A stretch of 64,000 bases of DNA from Trinickia mobilis (GTDB lineage: Bacteria > Pseudomonadota > Gammaproteobacteria > Burkholderiales > Burkholderiaceae). The position numbers and the translations under genes are program-made. The stretch lies in NCBI RefSeq assembly GCF_017315705.1, contig NZ_JAFLRF010000008.1:124001-188000 (forward strand). The letters run 5' to 3'. Below are positions 37,312-45,433 of the stretch, piece by piece (within the stretch, counting starts at the first letter, position 1; each line of letters opens with the position of its first letter). A model generated the notes under the pieces. The model had not been told where the DNA came from. It saw only the letters and a list, made by a program, of their open reading frames with translations, and ran no database searches.

Positions 37312-38265
37312 TCAGGACGGCAGCGGCTCGGCGGCGCCCCGTGCCGCGCGGCGAATCACCTGCGGGGGCTGGCCGAACGCGCGCAGGAACGAGCGGCGCA
37401 TGCGCTCGGGGTCGCCGAAACCGGTGTCGCGCGCGATCACGTCGATCGGATGGCGCCCGCTCTCGACCATCAGCCGCGCCGCCTCGACGCGCAAATGCTC
37501 GATCGCCTTCGCGGGCGTCTGCCCGGTCTCCGCGCGGAACACGCGGTTGAATTGACGCGGACTCAGGTGCGCAACGTCCGCCAGCCGCTCGACCGACAAA
37601 TCGGCATGCAGATTCTGCTTGGCCCAGACGAGCGCGGTCTGAATCCGGTCGGACTTCGGCTCCAGTTCGAGCAGCGCGGAGAATTGCGATTGCCCGCCCG
37701 CTCGGCGGTGATAGACGACCAGCTTCTTCGCCACCGTCCTCGCCACCTCGGCGCCCATGTCCTTCTCGATGAGCGCGAGCGCGAGATCGATGCAGGACGT
37801 CATGCCGGCAGAAGTCCAGATCGGGCCGTCGATGATGAAGATGCGGTCCTCATCGAGCTGCACCTTCGGATACGCGCGCCGGAAGGCCGAGGCGAAGTAC
37901 CAGTGCGTCGTCGCGCGCCGGCCGTCGAGCAGGCCCGCTTCGGCGAGGCTGAAGGCGCCCGTGCAGGTCGAGCCGATCCGCCGCGAAACCGGCGCGGCCG
38001 CCTTCAGGAACGCGACGAGGGCAGGCGCGGGCAGCGAGGCTTCGTTATCGCCGACGACGAGGATCGTGTCGTAGCGGCTGTCGTCGAACGAGATCGTATC
38101 GACCGCAAAGCCCGCCGAACTGCGCACGAGTCCGCCGTGCTCCGACAGCAGGCAGAACGCGTACACGTCCTCGCCGGCCGTGGCGTTGGCGAATTCCAGC
38201 ACCGTCGTCACCGCGAGATTGATCACCTGAAAGCCGGGGTACAGCACGATTCCGATGCGCAACAT
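37312..38265 (-). CDS. GlxA-type transcriptional regulator (DJ-1/PfpI + AraC HTH)
   Basis: A 317-residue regulator: residues 1-180 form a DJ-1/PfpI-like (GATase1) domain with the nucleophile-elbow region GSTCTGAFSLAEAGLLDG, and residues about 215-310 form an AraC HTH pair (SVERLADVAHLSPRQFNRVF; PIDVIARDTGFGDPERMRRSF). Such proteins commonly activate amine or amino acid catabolic genes. The ligand is unknown. A patatin gene lies only 16 bp upstream on the same strand, so the two are co-transcribed. Confidence 0.92.
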   Translation of the reverse strand: MLRIGIVLYPGFQVINLAVTTVLEFANATAGEDVYAFCLLSEHGGLVRSSAGFAVDTISFDDSRYDTILVVGDNEASLPAPALVAFLKAAAPVSRRIGSTCTGAFSLAEAGLLDGRRATTHWYFASAFRRAYPKVQLDEDRIFIIDGPIWTSAGMTSCIDLALALIEKDMGAEVARTVAKKLVVYHRRAGGQSQFSALLELEPKSDRIQTALVWAKQNLHADLSVERLADVAHLSPRQFNRVFRAETGQTPAKAIEHLRVEAARLMVESGRHPIDVIARDTGFGDPERMRRSFLRAFGQPPQVIRRAARGAAEPLPS

Positions 38266-38281
38266 GATGCTCCGCCTGAAT

Positions 38282-39463
38282 TCAACACTCGACGCCACGC
38301 TCCATCCGATGGACCGCGATCCCCTCCATCGGATCGGGTGCTTCCCGCCACGGCGCGCGCTGCAGCATGCGCAGCGTGTCGTCGTAGCCGACGGCCCAGC
38401 GGCGCTCGATGCCGCTCGACGAGAAGTCGATGTCCTTGTGCAGCTCGTCGCCGCCGAAACAGGGCGCGTCGAGTTCGATCACCTGCATCGTCGTGCCGCA
38501 GCCCCACGCGAGAAGCTCCTGAATCGCAGCCGAATCGCGCTCGCTGTCGGGAACGTGCTTGCCCAGCTCGCGAATCACGTGGCGCAGCCGGTGGATCTGC
38601 CGCTGCCGCTCGAGGTGGCTTTCCGAGCGGCTCGAATACTGGATGTCGCGCTGCCGCCCCATCGCCTGCCAGATCGACACCGGCTCGGGTCCGCGCGCGG
38701 GCCACAGTTGCACCGCGAAGATCACGGAGCTGCGGCGCGGATGATCGTCGAGCACCGCTTCGAGCGGCGTATTCGAATAGATGCCGCCGTCCCAGTACGT
38801 TTCGCCGTCCACGCGCACCGACGGAAACCCGGGCGGAAACGCCGCCGAAGCCATCACGTGATCGACGGAAAATGCGGCGTCGCGATTCGTGAAGTAGCGC
38901 ATCCGTCCATTCGCGACCCCCACCGTGCCGACCGTCAGGCGCATCGCCTTCTCTTTCGCGTTCAGATAATCGAAGTCGACGAGCGCGCTCAGCGTCTCGC
39001 GCAGCGGCTCGGTCGAATAGAACGCGGCCTTGTCGAGTCCGACCGGCGTCTGCAGGCCGAACCACGCCTCGGGACGCGGCGCGAAGAAAGGCGCGATGCC
39101 CTGCGTCACGATCGCGACGTTGCGCAGCCAGTCGTCCCAGAGCGGAAACCAGCCGCCCGTCGCGCTGCCGGGATACGCTACGCGCCGCCAGAACTCCTTG
39201 AGCCGCACGAGCCGCCGCTCGCGCGGATTGCCGGCGATGATCGCGCCGTTGATCGCGCCGATCGACGTGCCGATCACCCAGTCGGGCTCGATGCCCGCAT
39301 CGTGCAGCGCCTCGTAGACGCCCGCCTGATACGCGCCGAGCGCCCCGCCGCCTTGCAGCACGAACACGATCTGTCCGGGCATGTCGGCGCACGCCGACGG
39401 GTCCGGCTCACCCTGTTGCTCCGGCGACGGCCCGTTGCGGCCGCTCGGTGCGTCCTGATTCAT
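38282..39463 (-). CDS. Patatin-like phospholipase with DUF3734-type C-terminus
   Basis: A 393-residue hydrolase with the patatin Ser-Asp dyad: oxyanion motif QGGGALGAYQAG (37-48), nucleophile Ser67 in GTSIG and Asp225 in YWDGGIYSN. The C-terminal third fits the DUF3734 extension found with this subgroup. Homologues act on lipids or are linked to polyhydroxybutyrate metabolism; a phasin gene lies 10 kb away, which is suggestive only. The ATG is preceded by GGAGGAG. No signal peptide, so it acts in the cytoplasm. Confidence 0.92.
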   Translation of the reverse strand: MNQDAPSGRNGPSPEQQGEPDPSACADMPGQIVFVLQGGGALGAYQAGVYEALHDAGIEPDWVIGTSIGAINGAIIAGNPRERRLVRLKEFWRRVAYPGSATGGWFPLWDDWLRNVAIVTQGIAPFFAPRPEAWFGLQTPVGLDKAAFYSTEPLRETLSALVDFDYLNAKEKAMRLTVGTVGVANGRMRYFTNRDAAFSVDHVMASAAFPPGFPSVRVDGETYWDGGIYSNTPLEAVLDDHPRRSSVIFAVQLWPARGPEPVSIWQAMGRQRDIQYSSRSESHLERQRQIHRLRHVIRELGKHVPDSERDSAAIQELLAWGCGTTMQVIELDAPCFGGDELHKDIDFSSSGIERRWAVGYDDTLRMLQRAPWREAPDPMEGIAVHRMERGVEC

Positions 39464-39604
39464 GAACTCCTCCGGGGATGAAACGAAGTTGTGTGGACGG
39501 CCCGCGCCGGGGGCACAAGCGGTTTGCCGCAAGAAGGACCCGCGTGCGAGGCATCGCACGCATAGCATAAGCGAGCGGCGCCGGATTGGCGCTCAAATCG
39601 ATTG

Positions 39605-39925
39605 TCAGTTCGTTGGCTGCTGCGTCCGCACATAGGTCCGAACGCCGGCCAGCGGCGATCCGTACTGGCCGGATTCGGCGTTGTTCGGCAGGCCGTTGAC
39701 GAGCTGGGCGCGCGGATCGGCCGGATTCAGGTTCAGCTCGCCCGCCTGCTGGTTGCCGTGCGTCGGATACTCGCTGCCGAGCGCGGCATTCGGCATCAAG
39801 CGCGTGCTGTTCGCGGGTGCGTTGATGTCGTCTTGAGGGCTCAGCCCTTGCGCGTACCCGTGAGCCGCGATTCCGCACGCTGCCATGCACAATGCAACGC
39901 GCAGCACCACCGCCAATCGTTTCAT
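39605..39925 (-). CDS. Small secreted protein of unknown function
   Basis: A 106-residue protein with a Sec signal peptide (MKRLAVVLRVALCMAACGIA, cleavage after GYAQ). The mature part is about 80 residues, rich in Asn, Pro, Gly and Gln (ELNLNPADPRAQLVNGLPN), probably unstructured in the periplasm. Family not recognised. The ribosome binding site GGAGG is nine bases upstream. Confidence 0.75.
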   Translation of the reverse strand: MKRLAVVLRVALCMAACGIAAHGYAQGLSPQDDINAPANSTRLMPNAALGSEYPTHGNQQAGELNLNPADPRAQLVNGLPNNAESGQYGSPLAGVRTYVRTQQPTN

Positions 39926-40257
39926 GTTCGCCTCCGCCAAAGAGGAAAGAGTCACAACAGGGCCGCGCCAGGCAATCGATCCCGATTGACGCCGGCACAG
40001 ACCACCGTGGAGATACGCGCCGCAAAGGCCGGCGGATTCACCTGACGCTGCGTCGGATTGTGCGGCCTTCGCGGCGGCCTGCATGAAAGGAACTATAGAG
40101 GCTTGCTAAATCCATGACACCCGATTCTCTGCTGGCGCGTGATACGGTCATCACATTGATGGGAGACTCGGTTGTTGGCCGAGATCAGACCTCGGCGTTC
40201 GACTGTTTGAGGCCGGAATGTCGACCTCAGACCTCGGCGTTCGACTGTCGACTCTCC
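39926..40257. other. 332-bp intergenic region, holding only a direct repeat
   Basis: No gene is supported here. The right part contains the 22-bp direct repeat listed separately; the left part should carry the promoter of the small secreted protein gene, for which only a weak TATAGT is seen. Confidence 0.5.
40185..40248 (+). repeat. 22-bp direct repeat with 42-bp period
   Basis: TCAGACCTCGGCGTTCGACTGT occurs at 40185-40206 and 40227-40248, separated by a 20-bp non-identical spacer. It begins about 10 bp after the Rieske gene stop. Only two copies, so not a CRISPR array. Confidence 0.85.
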
Positions 40258-40611
40258 TCACGTTTCTTTGAAAATCATGCGCCCGTCGACGCGAATCGCA
40301 ACGGCCGTCAGCGCGGCGCCCCGGCAAGGACCGTCGACGCACAGGCCGTCTTCGAAGCGGAACATCGCGCTGTGATGCGCGCACATCAGCAACTCGGCGT
40401 CATACGCCCAGAACGTGTTCGGCTCGTAGTTCAGCGGAATCGAAAAATGCGGGCACACGTTGCGGTACGCCCATGCGTTCTCGCCGCGCCGCAGCACGAC
40501 GACAGGCGGCAGGCCGGGACGCTCGGGCGGCACTTCGAGCGCGCCGCCGTCGGGAATGTCGTCGAGCGCGCAGAGCGCGCCGATTTCAGGATCGAGATTG
40601 GGTGCGTTCAT
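40258..40611 (-). CDS. Rieske [2Fe-2S] ferredoxin-type protein
   Basis: A 117-residue soluble Rieske protein. The cluster ligands are Cys53 and His55 (VCPHFSIPLN) and Cys77 and His80 (CAHHSAMF). It lacks any oxygenase catalytic domain, so it is an electron carrier. It is the last gene of the hydroquinone dioxygenase/Liv unit, 12 bp after livM, which suggests it donates electrons to, or reactivates, an enzyme of that pathway, much as XylT ferredoxin does for catechol dioxygenase. The exact partner is not shown. Confidence 0.88.
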   Translation of the reverse strand: MNAPNLDPEIGALCALDDIPDGGALEVPPERPGLPPVVVLRRGENAWAYRNVCPHFSIPLNYEPNTFWAYDAELLMCAHHSAMFRFEDGLCVDGPCRGAALTAVAIRVDGRMIFKET

Positions 40612-40623
40612 CGCCGTGCTCCG

Positions 40624-41718
40624 TCACGCACGCCGATGCGCGGCTGACGGCGCATCGAGCGCCCCCGCCACGCCGTTGGCCGACGCTTGCGGCGCGGCCT
40701 CGTTCTCGAGAAACACGACGCGCCGGCCGACCGGAAACAGCTGCAGGCCGAAACGCTGCGACACGAAGCCCCACAACCCTTTGGGAAAGCAGATCGTGAC
40801 CGCGATCGCGAGCAGGCCGAGACCGATCAGATACCAGGTGCCGTAGTCGGACAAGAACTTGTTCAGCACGAAGAAGACGAGCGCGCCGACGAGCGGCCCT
40901 TCGAGCGTCCCGATGCCGCCGATCAGCACGATGAAGATGCCGAACGCAGTCCAGTTCACCGAGAAGGCGGCGTCGGGCGAGATGCGCAGATTGCCGATGA
41001 AATAGAGGCCGCCCGCGAGCGCCGCGCCGCATGCCGACACCAGGTAGACGACGAGCCGCGAACGCGCGACGTCGACGCCCTGGCTCGCGGCCGCGACCGG
41101 GTTGTCGCGCATCGCGGTGAGCGCGAGGCCGGCCTTCGAGCGCAAGAACGCATACGAGAGTCCGATCGCGGCCGCGACGATTCCGAGCGCAAGCCACAGC
41201 GTGAGCGATTCGCGCGTCGCGCGCGAGAAGGACTCGAGCGCGATCAGGCTCGTGCCCGACCCGCCGCCCAGCGCCGAGACGTTCGCGAACGCGAGACGGA
41301 AAACTTCGGCGATCACCCAGGTGCCGATCGCAAAGTACCCGCCCTCGAGACGAAACGCGACGAGCGAGACCGGCAGCGCCACGACGACGGCGACGAGGGC
41401 CGCGACGGGGACGGCGATAAACGGCGAGACGCCGCAATAGGTGGACAGGATCAGCATCCCGTACCCGCCGATGCCGAAAAACGCCTGCTGTCCGATCGAC
41501 ACCATCCCGCCGTAACCGGCCAGGAGGTTCCACATCATCGCGAAGACGAGATACGACGCGAGCTGCACGAAGTCGTGCATCGCTTCGCGCCCGGCCCACC
41601 ACGGCCCGCCCGCCACGGCCAGCGCGGCGATCAGCAAAGCGAGGATCGCAACCCGGCTCGCGCGTGTCGCGCGCCGCACTTCGAAGCCGGCTGCCGGTCT
41701 CTGAAGAAGCGTGGTCAT
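40624..41718 (-). CDS. livM: Branched-chain amino acid-type ABC transporter permease LivM
   Basis: A 364-residue inner membrane permease with 9-10 membrane segments; the LivM signature runs NLLAGYGGMVSIGQQAFFGI, and the coupling region GLSYAFLRSKAGLALTAMRD is present. The N-terminus has an extra basic stretch. The C-terminal 35 residues are hydrophilic. Given its operon it probably carries an aromatic acid or related compound rather than leucine. Confidence 0.92.
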   Translation of the reverse strand: MTTLLQRPAAGFEVRRATRASRVAILALLIAALAVAGGPWWAGREAMHDFVQLASYLVFAMMWNLLAGYGGMVSIGQQAFFGIGGYGMLILSTYCGVSPFIAVPVAALVAVVVALPVSLVAFRLEGGYFAIGTWVIAEVFRLAFANVSALGGGSGTSLIALESFSRATRESLTLWLALGIVAAAIGLSYAFLRSKAGLALTAMRDNPVAAASQGVDVARSRLVVYLVSACGAALAGGLYFIGNLRISPDAAFSVNWTAFGIFIVLIGGIGTLEGPLVGALVFFVLNKFLSDYGTWYLIGLGLLAIAVTICFPKGLWGFVSQRFGLQLFPVGRRVVFLENEAAPQASANGVAGALDAPSAAHRRA

Positions 41719-41728
41719 GTCGGCACCT

Positions 41729-42604
41729 TTAGGCAGTCTTGGCGGTCTTGGGAACGAGCCCCTGCGGCCGGACCACCAGCACGCAGAGAAACACCACGTG
41801 GCCGAGCCAGATGCCCCAGCCCGGATCGAAATAGAAGCCGGCCTGCTGCGCGACGCCGAGCGCCATGCCGCCCGCGACCGTGCCCCAGAACGAGCCCATG
41901 CCGCCGATGATCACGGCCTCGAACGCATAGAGCAGCAGCGCAGGGCCGTCGGTCGGCGAGACCGCGGTACGCATCGCATAGAGCGCCGCGGCGGCCGCGA
42001 TCAGCACGAAGGCGATGCCCATCGCAAGCGCGTAGGTGCGGCGGTACGAGACGCCCATCAGCTGCACGATCTCGCGATCGTCCGAGGTCGCGCGAAACGC
42101 GCGGCCAAGCGGCGTGCGGCCGAAGAGCCACTGCATTGCGAAAGCGAGCGCGAGCGTCACGGCGAGCGTCACGAGCGGCAGGCAGCCGACCGAGAGCCCG
42201 CCGCCGAGCGCGAGGCTCTTCGCTTCGAAGCTGCCGGTCGAGATCGCGCGCGGGTCCGCGGAGAACACTTGCTGCAGCACGTTCTGGATCACGATCGAGA
42301 GGCCGAACGTGACGATCAGCGAAGGCAGCGGATCGCGGCTGCTGACGCGGTTCAAGACCGCGTACTGGAGGGCATATCCGGCGCCGAACGCGATCGCCGG
42401 CAACAGCGCGAGCGAGACCGCGAGCGGCAGCTGCGCCACGCCCGTCAGCGCGAGCAGCACGAACGCGAGCAGCACGATGAAGTCGCCGTGCGCGATGTTG
42501 GTGAGCCGCATCACGCCGAACACGAGCGACTGCCCCATCGCGAAGAGGCCGTAGAGCGCGCCGAGCAGGATGCCCTGCACGACGATGTTGATCACGGTGT
42601 TCAT
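41729..42604 (-). CDS. livH: Branched-chain amino acid-type ABC transporter permease LivH
   Basis: A 291-residue permease with about 8 membrane segments. Family motifs: QGILLGALYGLFAMGQSLVF, MRLTNIAHGDFIVL and the coupling region RTPLGRAFRATSDDREIVQLMG. It overlaps livF by four bases (ATGA) and is followed by livM after 10 bp. Confidence 0.93.
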   Translation of the reverse strand: MNTVINIVVQGILLGALYGLFAMGQSLVFGVMRLTNIAHGDFIVLLAFVLLALTGVAQLPLAVSLALLPAIAFGAGYALQYAVLNRVSSRDPLPSLIVTFGLSIVIQNVLQQVFSADPRAISTGSFEAKSLALGGGLSVGCLPLVTLAVTLALAFAMQWLFGRTPLGRAFRATSDDREIVQLMGVSYRRTYALAMGIAFVLIAAAAALYAMRTAVSPTDGPALLLYAFEAVIIGGMGSFWGTVAGGMALGVAQQAGFYFDPGWGIWLGHVVFLCVLVVRPQGLVPKTAKTA

Positions 42605-43308
42605 GCGACGGCTCCAAAGTAGGCTTGCGTGATCGCCTCGTCGGAGACGTCGGCCGACACGCCCGAGAGCGACACGCGCCCCTCCTGAAAGCAGTAGAAG
42701 CGCGACGACACGCGGCGCGCGAGCTGCACGTCCTGCTCGACGACGATCGCGCTCATGCCTTGCGAGACGATCGACGGCAGCGCCGCGTAGATCTCGCGCA
42801 CGATCACAGGTGCAAGGCCGAGCGAGAGTTCGTCGCACATCAACAGATCCGGATTGCTCATCAGCGCGCGGCCGATCGCGACCATCTGCTGCTGGCCGCC
42901 GGAGAGCGCGGTGCCCAAGTGATGACGGCGCTCCTTCAAGGCCGGAAAGAGGGCATAGACGGCGGCGAGGTCCCAACGCCCCCGCCGCTTGCTATAGGCG
43001 CCGAGCAGCAGGTTCTCCTCGACCGTGAGGCTCGCGAAGAGCCGCCGGCCTTCGGGCACCAGCGCGATGCCGCGGCCGACGATGCTCGCGGCGCTCGTCC
43101 CGCCGATCGGCTCGCCGCGCCACAGGATCTGATCGGCGCGCGTGCGCTGCAGTCCGGCGATCGATTTCAGGAACGTCGACTTGCCCGCGCCGTTTGCGCC
43201 GATCAGCGCGATCACCTCGCCGACGCCTACCTTCACGTCGACGCCGAAAAGCGCCTGGAAATCGCCATAGAACGCGGTCAAGCCGCGCGTTTCCAGCAGT
43301 GTTGACAT
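42601..43308 (-). CDS. livF: ABC transporter ATP-binding protein LivF
   Basis: A 235-residue ATPase: Walker A GANGAGKST (36-44), signature LSGGQQQMVAIGRALM, Walker B LLMCDELSLGLAP with Cys-Asp in place of the common Leu-Asp, and a switch histidine region that reads VVEQD (as usual for LivF, where Gln replaces His). It pairs with LivG to energise LivHM. Confidence 0.94.
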   Translation of the reverse strand: MSTLLETRGLTAFYGDFQALFGVDVKVGVGEVIALIGANGAGKSTFLKSIAGLQRTRADQILWRGEPIGGTSAASIVGRGIALVPEGRRLFASLTVEENLLLGAYSKRRGRWDLAAVYALFPALKERRHHLGTALSGGQQQMVAIGRALMSNPDLLMCDELSLGLAPVIVREIYAALPSIVSQGMSAIVVEQDVQLARRVSSRFYCFQEGRVSLSGVSADVSDEAITQAYFGAVA

Positions 43309-43309
43309 A

Positions 43310-44032
43310 TCAGGCCTCCAGTCCGAGATAGACGCGCTTCACTTCGGGGTCGTCCATCACCGCGTTCGGCAGCCCCTCGGCAAGCTTCTTGCCGAAGTTG
43401 ATGACGAGCAGGCGATCGGCCACCGCAAGCAAGGCATGAACGACGTGCTCGATCCAGACGATCGTCACGCCGCGCTCCTTGGCGCGCTTGATTTCGTCGA
43501 CGAGCGCGTGCGTTTCCGGCTCGGTCAGGCCGCCGGCGATCTCGTCGAGAAGCAAGAGCTGCGGGCGCGTCGCCAGCGCGCGCGCCAATTCGAGACGCTT
43601 GCGGTCGAGCAGCCCGAGCGTGCCCGCAAGCTGGTTCGCGCGAGCCTTGAGCCCCGTGCGTTCGAGCACGTCGACGCACACGTCATAGGCGTCGCGCTCG
43701 CTTAGCTCGCCGCCGAACGTCGCGCCGACGAGCAGGTTCTCGAACACCGTCATCCCGCCGAACGGGCGCGGCACTTGATACGAGCGTCCGATGCCCGCCG
43801 CGCAGCGGCGATGCGGCGGCAGGTGGCCGACGTCCTGGCCGTCGAACTCGACGGCGCCCGCATCGGGGCGCGCATCGCCGCTCACCAGGTTGAAGAGCGT
43901 CGTCTTGCCCGCGCCGTTCGGGCCGAGGATGCCGTAGGTTTCGCCGCGCTCGACTGCGAAGCTGATGTCGTCGGTCACGGTCAATGCGCCATAGCGCTTC
44001 GAGACGGCCGACAGTTTTAGAACGGGGCTCAT
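43310..44032 (-). CDS. livG: ABC transporter ATP-binding protein LivG
   Basis: A 240-residue ATPase: Walker A GPNGAGKTT, LivG-type insert RCAAGIGRSYQVPRPFGGMT, Walker B LLLLDEIAGGLTE and switch WIEHVVHALL. The ABC signature reads LGLLDRKRLELARAL, with Leu-Asp-Arg-Lys instead of SGGQ, the normal LivG variant. The start follows CCGGAG; livF begins one base after the stop. Confidence 0.93.
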   Translation of the reverse strand: MSPVLKLSAVSKRYGALTVTDDISFAVERGETYGILGPNGAGKTTLFNLVSGDARPDAGAVEFDGQDVGHLPPHRRCAAGIGRSYQVPRPFGGMTVFENLLVGATFGGELSERDAYDVCVDVLERTGLKARANQLAGTLGLLDRKRLELARALATRPQLLLLDEIAGGLTEPETHALVDEIKRAKERGVTIVWIEHVVHALLAVADRLLVINFGKKLAEGLPNAVMDDPEVKRVYLGLEA

Positions 44033-44065
44033 CGCAGTTCTCCGGAGTGCGTGCATGTCGCTTTG

Positions 44066-44097
44066 GCCGATCAATCAGCCGATCAATCAGCCGATCA
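44066..44097. repeat. 12-bp tandem repeat across the substrate-binding protein stop codon
   Basis: GCCGATCAATCA is repeated 2.7 times. On the coding (minus) strand each unit encodes Leu-Ile-Gly-stop, so the gene ends with two stop codons in tandem, LIG*LIG*. Confidence 0.85.
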
Positions 44098-45385
44098 GCT
44101 TGAGCGGGCCGGAAAGCGGCACCATCGGCGCAAGCTGGTGGTTCACGATCGCGAGATCGAACGGATGCTGCCGGCCTCGCACCCACTGTCCGCCGACGAG
44201 CGGCGTCTTCGCCACGTTCTTGACCGGGCCGCTGCCCCACGCGATACGGCCCACCAGCGTGTCGAGCTGCGTCGCTGCGATCGCGTCGCGAATCGCTTCG
44301 CTCGAGTCGACGTCATGCGCGCGCTTGAACGCGTCGACGGCGACTTCGAAAAGCGCGTGCGCGAAGCCGATCGGCTGGGTCCATTGCTTGCCCGTGACGC
44401 GCTCGTAGTCGGCGGCGACCTGGCCCGCGCTCTGCCCGGTCAGCGACGATCTGAACGGATGCGACGGCGACCACCAGACTTCCGTCGAGAGGCCGTCGCC
44501 GAGCTCGCCGAGCGCTTCGATCGAGGTCGGGAACAAGAGCGCCTTGCCGATCGAAATCACCTTCGGCTTCAGGCCCTGCTGGCGCGCCTGGACGAGGAAG
44601 TTCTTGGCGTCCGGGGGAATCACGACACCGGTGATGATCTGCGCGTCGGCGCCTTTGAACGCGGAGATCTGCGCGGAGAAATCCTGCGTCATGCTTTGAA
44701 AGCGGCCCGGGTCTTGCAGCTTGAAGCCCTCTTTCGCAAGCACGGGCGGAAATCCGAGCCGGGTATCGCCCCATGCGTTGCCGTCGCCGTCGTTCGGGAA
44801 CAGGCCGCCGACGCTGCGGTTGGTCGCCACCGACTGCCACATGCCCGTGTAGACGGCGATGACGTCTTCGAGGCCCCAGAAGAAGTGATACGTGAAGCGA
44901 AAGCCTCGCTTCGGATCGCCCTTGCGGCCGAAGAACCACGGCTGCCACGGCACCACGGTCGACACGCACGGTGTCTCGTTCAGCTCGCAGATGTCGCTGA
45001 CCGGGTTCGCCGTTTCGGGCGTGCTGGAGACGAGCACGATGTCGACCTTGTCGCGCAGGATCAGGTCGTTCGCCACTTCGGCTGCGCGGTTCGGGTTCGA
45101 CTGGCTGTCCTTGACGGCGATCGATACCGGATAGGTCCTGCCGCGGATCGCGATGCCGCTTTTCAGCCTCGTCTGCATCTGCCGGATCGTGAAGCGGTCG
45201 GCTTCGCCGAACGGCGCGAGCGGACCCGTTTGCGGGGACACGTAGCCGATCTTCAGGGTTCGCACGCCGCCCCCGAGCGCGAGCGGCGAGAACGTCGACA
45301 GCGCGGGTGCCGCCGCGGCGAGCGCGCCGCCCGCCGCGACGCGGACGAAGCGGCGGCGGCCGGCATCGAATGGATGTCCGTCCAT
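44087..45385 (-). CDS. ABC transporter substrate-binding protein (LivK/Peripla_BP_6 type)
   Basis: A 432-residue periplasmic binding protein. The N-terminus has a twin-arginine look (RRRFVRVAAGGALAAAAPAL), so Tat export is probable. The core has KIGYVSPQTGPLAPFGEADR, KDSQSNPNRAAEVANDLI and SSTPETANPVSDICELN, as in amide/urea/aromatic-binding members of the family. Its place directly after ring-cleavage genes points to an aromatic or dicarboxylate ligand, by inference. Confidence 0.9.
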   Translation of the reverse strand: MDGHPFDAGRRRFVRVAAGGALAAAAPALSTFSPLALGGGVRTLKIGYVSPQTGPLAPFGEADRFTIRQMQTRLKSGIAIRGRTYPVSIAVKDSQSNPNRAAEVANDLILRDKVDIVLVSSTPETANPVSDICELNETPCVSTVVPWQPWFFGRKGDPKRGFRFTYHFFWGLEDVIAVYTGMWQSVATNRSVGGLFPNDGDGNAWGDTRLGFPPVLAKEGFKLQDPGRFQSMTQDFSAQISAFKGADAQIITGVVIPPDAKNFLVQARQQGLKPKVISIGKALLFPTSIEALGELGDGLSTEVWWSPSHPFRSSLTGQSAGQVAADYERVTGKQWTQPIGFAHALFEVAVDAFKRAHDVDSSEAIRDAIAATQLDTLVGRIAWGSGPVKNVAKTPLVGGQWVRGRQHPFDLAIVNHQLAPMVPLSGPLKLIG

Positions 45386-45433
45386 GGTTGTCTCACTCCG
45401 GATGTCTTGCTGTGTCGATACGTTGTCGACGCC

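Noticed and set aside
40185-40248. CRISPR array
   Set aside because: Only two repeat copies with one 20-bp spacer and no cas genes.
41729-45385. Liv genes as a simple leucine transporter
   Set aside because: They are tightly linked to aromatic ring-cleavage genes, so a branched-chain amino acid substrate is less likely; not excluded.
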